Source of the DNA: a virus
Virus record (IMG/VR): IMGVR_UViG_3300048033_000376
Location: 1-34,570 of that record
Strand: one strand, 5' to 3'
DNA length: 34,570 nt
Shown in pieces: positions 30,045 through 34,570 of this stretch. Position 1 is the stretch's first letter. Every line of letters begins with the position of its first letter. A program made the translations under genes and the position numbers. The notes under the pieces are model-generated. The model made no database searches. It worked only from the letters and a program-made list of their open reading frames with translations, and was not told where the DNA came from.

Positions 30045-30719
30045 ATGGCTGATGTAGTCTACAGATCAGGCTACGGCACCAAGGCTTACGGCGTTGCAGC
30101 TTACGGCCTTGACGGGACTATCAAGGAAGGCGCGAGCGCTGTCGTTACTGTCAGCACCACCGCGTCTGCCGTTGCCCGTACACGCGGCGTTGCGTCTGTA
30201 GTTGTCACATCATCCAGCACTGCGTCATCTGCTGAACTGATCCATCTGGGGTCTGCGTCTGCAAGCGCCGTATCAGCCACCACAGGCACCGTAGCGCGCG
30301 TTCAGTCCGTATCTGCGTCTGCCAGTGCGTCTGCGGCAACTTCGGCCTCTGTGGAGCGCATACAGCCTCTAGCGTCTAGCGTTGCGGCGTCTGCGTCTAC
30401 ATCTGCCAGCATTGCCCGCATTCAGCAGCCTGCCGCGTCTGTTGCGTCATCGCTATCGATCACGTCTAACTTTGTGTTCCTGTATGAGATGAACGGCGCG
30501 GCTAACTGCGTGCTGACTGTCTCGCCTGCGATCAACAGGGTGCGGCGTCTACGGTCTACGGTGCGCCCACGTTCTGCCACGACTTGCAGCATGATTGAGA
30601 AGTGGGAGCCGATTGCGGTTGCTGTTGAAACTTGGTCGGATATTGCGCCTGCGCCTAACGGTAGCTTCTGGCAGCCCACAGTTGCATCGTCGAATAATAT
30701 ATGGCAAGATGTGGCCTAA
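30045..30719 (+). CDS. Fibre-like protein with 20-residue Ala/Ser repeats
   Basis: The 224-residue protein starts with RSGYGTKAYGVAAYGLDG, then six 20-residue units (24-143) rich in Ala, Ser, Thr and Val, mostly marked by (A/E)R(V/I)Q at their starts. The last 60 residues are different: basic (INRVRRLRSTVRPRSATTC) and then Trp-rich (KWEPIAVAVETWSDIAP, SFWQPT, IWQDVA). Regular Ala/Ser repeats suggest a thin shaft, with the Trp-rich end as attachment or tip. The role is inferred from the neighbours. Confidence 0.6.
   Translation: MADVVYRSGYGTKAYGVAAYGLDGTIKEGASAVVTVSTTASAVARTRGVASVVVTSSSTASSAELIHLGSASASAVSATTGTVARVQSVSASASASAATSASVERIQPLASSVAASASTSASIARIQQPAASVASSLSITSNFVFLYEMNGAANCVLTVSPAINRVRRLRSTVRPRSATTCSMIEKWEPIAVAVETWSDIAPAPNGSFWQPTVASSNNIWQDVA
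30114..30473 (+). repeat. Six 60-base coding repeats
   Basis: Six consecutive 20-codon units; the last five start at 30174, 30234, 30294, 30354 and 30414. Units 84-103, 104-123 and 124-143 start ARVQ, ERIQ and ARIQ. The first unit is degenerate. No indel breaks the period. Confidence 0.75.
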
Positions 30720-30789
30720 GAGCCGAGCGCATCTTTCCCCCTAAAATTTGAAGGAATGAGCTAGGCTAGGCCGAGCTAGGAGCAGAATA

Positions 30790-31071
30790 ATGCCTACAAC
30801 TACAACGAATTATAGCTTCCAGAAGCCGACCATCGGCGCTGATGAAGATGATTGGGGTGGCTACCTCAACGCGAACTGGGATAGCATTGACACGATCTTG
30901 GCCAACTTTGGTGCTGGCGCGGTTGACGATATTTTCTATGAGAACAACCAAGAGGTCACAAGCAACTATACCTTGGTTGCTACGAAGAACGCTATGACAA
31001 CTGGCCCCGTTACAATCAACTCTGGGATTACGGTTACAATTTCAACAGGCGCACGCTGGGTGGTTTTATAA
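30790..31071 (+). CDS. Small tail-fibre protein
   Basis: The 93-residue protein has the fibre start YSFQKPTIGADEDDWGGYLN followed by ANWDSIDTIL, and ends with VTSNYTLVATKNAMTTGPVT...VTISTGARWVVL, a common marine-phage fibre terminus. It is short, so it may be a base or adaptor segment for the longer fibres downstream. GGAG lies about 8 bases before ATG 30790, and the stop overlaps the next start. Confidence 0.65.
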   Translation: MPTTTTNYSFQKPTIGADEDDWGGYLNANWDSIDTILANFGAGAVDDIFYENNQEVTSNYTLVATKNAMTTGPVTINSGITVTISTGARWVVL

Positions 31072-31556
31072 TGGCTATTACTTTAGACGGAACAAATGGG
31101 ATCACTACTCCTGACCTGACTTCAAGCGACATTACCGTCACTGACATCATTGATGCTTCGGGCATTTACCTTGGCGGCACTGGTTCGGCTAATAAGCTGG
31201 ATGACTATGAGGAGGGGACTTGGACGCCTTCTTTAAACGCTGGCACTTTCAGCAGTGTAGGAGCTACATACACAAAAATAGGCAGACTTGTAACGATAAC
31301 ATTAGATGGGACAGTGGGTACTGGTGGTGGTAGCCAAATAACCAATTTACCATTTACTACTGGGGTTACTACAGCAACTGCAATGTACACAAGTGGTCAA
31401 AACTTCAGCAGCGGAAGAACGGTGCCAATCGCAGTAGTAGGCGGTGGTTCAACTACACTGTATATTAGAGATATAGGGGATAATGTAGCTTTTGCAGGAA
31501 TGGCTCTTACAGCAGGTGCAGGAATTTCGTTTAATATAACTTACTATGTAAATTAA
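31071..31556 (+). CDS. Tail-fibre protein
   Basis: The 161-residue protein begins MAITLDGTNGITTPDLTSSD, a usual fibre N-terminus. Then comes LDDYEEGTWTPSLNAGTFSS with YTKIGRLVTITLDG, a recurrent fibre domain entry, and a variable beta-rich C-terminus. Likely part of the receptor-contact apparatus. It starts at the previous stop. Confidence 0.65.
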   Translation: MAITLDGTNGITTPDLTSSDITVTDIIDASGIYLGGTGSANKLDDYEEGTWTPSLNAGTFSSVGATYTKIGRLVTITLDGTVGTGGGSQITNLPFTTGVTTATAMYTSGQNFSSGRTVPIAVVGGGSTTLYIRDIGDNVAFAGMALTAGAGISFNITYYVN

Positions 31557-31610
31557 CCCCTGTTGGATTACAGGGTAGTCAGTCCAACCGCCATAAAGGA
31601 GATAAACACG

Positions 31611-31871
31611 ATGGCACTATCAGAACGCACAGTTGAAGACAAAATCGAGATTGTCGGAGACTACAAGCACGTCCAAGTACGCACGTCCACGATCATTGAG
31701 CGTGACGGTGTAGAGATCAGCCGCAACTATAGCCGCCATGTCGTTGCACCAGACGCCGACATCACGGGCGAAACGCCTGAGGTTCAAGCTATCTGCCATA
31801 CGGTTCACACACAGGCGGTCAAAGACGCCTACGCTGCACACCTTGCGGCACAAGCGGCGGAGATGGGCTAA
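31611..31871 (+). CDS. Small protein within fibre cluster
   Basis: ATG 31611 has a strong AAGGAGAT site; the longer frame from 31563 has none. The 86-residue protein begins MALSERTVEDKIEIVGDYKH, followed by VQVRTSTIIERDGVEISRNY and a helical C-terminus (TVHTQAVKDAYAAHLAAQAA). I know this type only as a small protein that accompanies fibre genes. A fibre-assembly role is possible. Confidence 0.6.
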   Translation: MALSERTVEDKIEIVGDYKHVQVRTSTIIERDGVEISRNYSRHVVAPDADITGETPEVQAICHTVHTQAVKDAYAAHLAAQAAEMG

Positions 31872-32737
31872 TGTCTAACATCACACTAAACCCCAACGCA
31901 TCTGGCACGGGCACGTTTTCAATAGCCTCTCCGAATAGCAACGCCGACCGCACGCTGACACTGCCCGACAGCGACGGCGAACTGGCTTCCTTTGACAGCA
32001 GCGGTAACTTGGGGATTGGGACGAGTTCGCCTAGTACTCAGCTTGAAGTAGTAAATAATAACAGCAACTTGGCTAGGGTGCGTGTGAGTACGACAAGCAC
32101 AACGGCTGGAAACTATCGGGGCTACGAGTTTGCCCAAGGCAGCACTTTCAAGGGTGGACTGCTGCAAGATCAATCCAATGATGCTATTAGTGTTTTCACG
32201 CCAATTGGCGGTCAGTCTGTAACCATCGACAACAGCGGGCGGTTTATGGTGGGAAGCACCACTACTCTTGGTGGGAATATAAACACAGTTACCAGTGCGT
32301 CCACTTGGGGCATCTCGATTAAAGATGTCGTAAACAACCAAGCACTTATGAGGTTTCAAAATGCAAGCGCCTCACAGGTAGGCTCTATCCAACATAACGG
32401 TACTTCCACCTCATACGTCACCACCTCTGACTACCGCCTAAAGACTGACGCACAGCCAATGACAGGCGCATCTGCCCGTGTCCAAGCACTGAACCCAGTG
32501 AACTTTGAGTGGATTGCAGACGGCACCCGTGTAGATGGTTTCCTTGCACATGAAGCACAGGCTGTAGTTCCAGAAGCTGTCACAGGCACGAAGGACGCAG
32601 TGGACGCAGATGGCAACCCAGACTACCAAGGCATCGACCAATCGAAGCTGGTGCCACTGCTGACGGCTGCACTGCAAGAAGCCTTAACTGAAATCACCGA
32701 CCTTAAGGCACGGGTCGCAGCATTGGAGGCAGTGTAA
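31871..32737 (+). CDS. Tail fibre with self-cleaving S74 intramolecular chaperone
   Basis: The 288-residue protein begins MSNITLNPNASGTGTFSIAS with the fibre motif DSSGNLGIGTSSPSTQLEV (42-60). Residues about 183-288 are a peptidase S74 chaperone domain: TTSDYRLKTD with Ser186 and Lys191, NPVNFEWIADG, DGFLAHEAQAVVPEAV, then a coiled-coil end (LVPLLTAALQEALTEITDLK). Ser and Lys five apart equal the endosialidase cleavage pair. The domain helps trimer folding and then cuts itself off before Ser186, leaving a fibre of about 185 residues. The start overlaps the previous stop. Confidence 0.85.
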   Translation: MSNITLNPNASGTGTFSIASPNSNADRTLTLPDSDGELASFDSSGNLGIGTSSPSTQLEVVNNNSNLARVRVSTTSTTAGNYRGYEFAQGSTFKGGLLQDQSNDAISVFTPIGGQSVTIDNSGRFMVGSTTTLGGNINTVTSASTWGISIKDVVNNQALMRFQNASASQVGSIQHNGTSTSYVTTSDYRLKTDAQPMTGASARVQALNPVNFEWIADGTRVDGFLAHEAQAVVPEAVTGTKDAVDADGNPDYQGIDQSKLVPLLTAALQEALTEITDLKARVAALEAV

Positions 32738-33885
32738 TGTCCACACTTAAAGTAGATAGCATCGTAGACGGCGGCGGCTCTGGCGCTCCAACGGCCCCGA
32801 ATGGCCTGACCGTCGGCACCACGGCAATTCCTACATCGGGTGCCTTGTCTAACCGCAACCTGATTATCAATGGTGGTATGGTCATAAGCCAACGCTATGG
32901 AGCTGCATCACAATCCCCTGCACCATCTGGTTATGGGATTGACAGATGGGCCACATATAAAAGTGGAGCAGGGACATTTAGCATCCAACAATCAACGGAT
33001 GGGCCTTCAGGGTTTTCTAATTCTGCTTTAATAACTGTGACATCAAATTCTACGCCTTCTGGCGGAGATTATTATATCTTTCAACACCCAATTGAAGGGT
33101 ACAATATGTCTCAACTTGATTGGGGAGCATCTGGCGCAAAAGATGTGACGCTTTCATTTTGGGTAAAGTCTTCTGTTACAGGTACTTTTGGCGGATCGCT
33201 CCGATCTTCAACGGGTAATTATAGTTACGTCTTTGATTACACTGTCAACTCTTCAAGCACATGGGAGTACAAAAGCGTAAACATTTCTGGCGCTACTGTA
33301 GACACTTGGAACAGCACAAATGGATCGGGCATCAATCTCCTTTTCTCTCTTGGGCAGGGAACAACTTACGCCACAAGCACTGTAGGATCATGGACGGCTG
33401 GGAACTTTCATAGCTCAACTACAGAAACAGACTTCATTGCGAATGCCTCCGCCACCTTCCAAATCACAGGTGTCCAACTAGAAGTAGGCAAAGTCGCCAC
33501 GCCTTTTGAACACCGATCCTATGGGGAAGAACTGGCGTTGTGCCAGCGGTATTATTGGAAACTTGGTGATCGCAATGGGACGAATATTCCTATTGGGATT
33601 GGTTCGTACACAACAGGAAGTTCTGGTGGCAATAGGATTGATGTAGTTATTACTTTACCTACAACAATGCGGACAACGCCATCTGCGATTGTTGCATATG
33701 GTACAAACTATTACGATTTTTACTCAACAAGTGACGACTTCTTTTCAGATATTGATATTGGAGATGCGACAAACACTTTTGTAAATTTACGACGAGGAGG
33801 TGACGTAAGTGGAACTCAGGGAGTTGCAGGTTATGTCTTAATGACAACAGATGGTGCATCCATTGCATTCGATGCGGAGTTATAA
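32737..33885 (+). CDS. Tail fibre with carbohydrate-binding-like domain, tip variant B
   Basis: The 382-residue protein has an N-terminal MSTLKVDSIVDGGGSGAPTA, the motif SNRNLIINGGMVISQRYGA (38-56), a beta-sandwich region (LSFWVKSSVTGTFGGSLRS to TFQITGVQLEVG) and a variable tip after EELALCQRYYWKL ending DAEL. The beta-sandwich resembles carbohydrate-binding modules. Bases 33270-33396 are identical to the start of the window, after which this copy and that one drift apart and then differ fully in the tip. It probably determines host range. The start overlaps the S74 fibre stop. Confidence 0.75.
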   Translation: MSTLKVDSIVDGGGSGAPTAPNGLTVGTTAIPTSGALSNRNLIINGGMVISQRYGAASQSPAPSGYGIDRWATYKSGAGTFSIQQSTDGPSGFSNSALITVTSNSTPSGGDYYIFQHPIEGYNMSQLDWGASGAKDVTLSFWVKSSVTGTFGGSLRSSTGNYSYVFDYTVNSSSTWEYKSVNISGATVDTWNSTNGSGINLLFSLGQGTTYATSTVGSWTAGNFHSSTTETDFIANASATFQITGVQLEVGKVATPFEHRSYGEELALCQRYYWKLGDRNGTNIPIGIGSYTTGSSGGNRIDVVITLPTTMRTTPSAIVAYGTNYYDFYSTSDDFFSDIDIGDATNTFVNLRRGGDVSGTQGVAGYVLMTTDGASIAFDAEL

Positions 33886-33886
33886 T

Positions 33887-34417
33887 ATGATGTATTCAAC
33901 TATTATATGGGATGAAAAGCTGTTTGGGATAAAAGCTGAAGGCGTAAAAATCCCCCTAGACCCTGCAAACCGCCACTATCAGGAAGTGCTAGACGCAATC
34001 ATTGAACAAGGCGCAGACTGCTTTGACGGTGATATTCCTGCTGACCTACAGGCAGCGGCAGACGAAAAGCAGTTCAACCAACAGCTTGCAGACTACCGTG
34101 TAGCAGTGGCCCGACTAGCGCAATACATCGTTGCAGATGGACGTGAAGAAGTCACTGAGATGCAGCCTACAGGTGAACAGGTGTTCAACGAAGAAACAAT
34201 GGAAATGGAAGATGTGATGCATGAGGTTATCACAGTCACAGCCATTGAACCTGTTGAGCCTACAGTCACACGCATGGTGTACTCTGAGGATGACCCAATG
34301 GCAGAGCCCACAGAGGAAACCATTGAAAACCCTGTAATCACAACAGACAACGAAGAACGTGCAGCGGCTCAGGCTGTTGTTGATGCTACACCACAGGCGG
34401 TCATTGAGGCTGCATAA
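33887..34417 (+). CDS. Fibre-associated protein, long DPANRHY family member
   Basis: The 176-residue protein starts at ATG 33887, just after the fibre stop (a second ATG at 33890 is equally possible). The N-terminus MMYSTIIWDEKLFGIK and the motif VKIPLDPANRHYQEVLDAII match the short protein at 616-798. It then has a long acidic extension (about 60-176), rich in Glu, Thr and Val, with helical QFNQQLADYRVAVARLAQYI. It may be a chaperone or cap for the fibre tip encoded before it. Confidence 0.65.
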   Translation: MMYSTIIWDEKLFGIKAEGVKIPLDPANRHYQEVLDAIIEQGADCFDGDIPADLQAAADEKQFNQQLADYRVAVARLAQYIVADGREEVTEMQPTGEQVFNEETMEMEDVMHEVITVTAIEPVEPTVTRMVYSEDDPMAEPTEETIENPVITTDNEERAAAQAVVDATPQAVIEAA

Positions 34418-34570
34418 TGTCAGACACAACGAGTACAAACGACAGTTGGCACCTGTCTAAGTCTGTGCCAATCACGCTAATCTTTGGTCTCCTCGTTCAA
34501 GCGGGGGCCATAGTATGGACCGTCAGTATGATGATGGCTGACATCGAGTCAAACATGCGCGACATCATGG
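34417..34570 (+). CDS. Membrane protein, 3' end outside window
   Basis: The reading frame starts in the overlap TAATG and runs off the window end. The 51 visible residues are MSDTTSTNDSWHLSKSVPIT, then one membrane helix (about 20-40, LIFGLLVQAGAIVWTVSMMM) and a polar DIESNMRDIM. I associate such small proteins with lysis (holin-like) or virion membrane roles. A lysis module already exists at 14785-16663, which leaves its role open. Confidence 0.6.
   Translation, partial: MSDTTSTNDSWHLSKSVPITLIFGLLVQAGAIVWTVSMMMADIESNMRDIM

Noticed and set aside
30745-30780. GAGCTAGG direct repeats and a two-codon ATG-AGC-TAG frame before 30790
   Set aside because: Short, with no second example elsewhere and no clear role; probably chance.
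1-34570. Temperate lifestyle
   Set aside because: No integrase, excisionase, attachment-site-like repeat or CI-type repressor was found. The Cro-size HTH protein alone is not enough. A small missing part of the genome could still change this.

Overview
This window is almost all of a tailed bacteriophage genome, most likely a short-tailed (podovirus-type) phage of a marine bacterium. The recognisable virion genes are a large terminase, an SU10/P22-like portal, a scaffold, an SU10-type (DUF5309-like) major capsid protein, a P22 gp10/nozzle-like tail hub, a SleB-type cell-wall hydrolase fused to an ejection-type protein, and several tail fibres. I see no tape measure, sheath, tail-tube or baseplate genes, no integrase, no DNA or RNA polymerase, no tRNA and no CRISPR array. 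The marine, probably alphaproteobacterial, host is an inference from the style of the small proteins and fibre motifs; nothing in the sequence proves it.

Layout. 1-798: 3' end of a tail-fibre gene, a small cap protein, then a strong terminator. 899-6853: nozzle, jelly-roll fibre and two virion/ejection-type proteins. 6865-13313: SleB/ejection protein, second ejection protein, portal, small linker, scaffold. 13329-14772: capsid and two small head genes. 14785-17762: lysis module (two membrane proteins, T7-like amidase with a C-terminal membrane segment, overlapping Rz/Rz1-like spanins) and an HTH-metallophosphoesterase. 17739-22861: leftward early arm of small, tightly overlapping genes (SSB, annealing-type recombination protein, Ref-like nuclease, DUF1367-like and DUF6378-like proteins, many small HTH proteins), interrupted by a rightward rusA. 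22944-24594: rightward replication arm with a Cro-size HTH protein, a lambda O-like initiator carrying iterons inside its coding sequence, and a gene in the lambda P position. 24649-25999: ParB-like protein plus Mom-type DNA modification enzyme. 26058-27940: an antisense small gene and both terminase subunits. 27979-34570: small proteins, head-tail adaptor, and a run of fibre genes ending in a self-cleaving S74 fibre, a carbohydrate-binding fibre, a long cap protein and a truncated membrane protein.

The genes suggest a phage that borrows the host replisome. An O-like initiator acts on its own iterons, SSB, an annealing protein and RusA process the DNA, and ParB/Mom probably masks adenines against restriction. 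Late genes then package DNA into an SU10-like capsid with a short tail.

The most unusual structural observation is at the ends. Bases 1-127 are identical to 33270-33396 and identity stops at the next base. Reading 32737-33269 straight into 1-613 gives an intact fibre of 381 residues, against 382 for the copy in the window. Bases 1-33269 may therefore be a complete circular genome of 33,269 bp, with 33397-34570 an alternative fibre tip plus its own cap protein from another strain or configuration.
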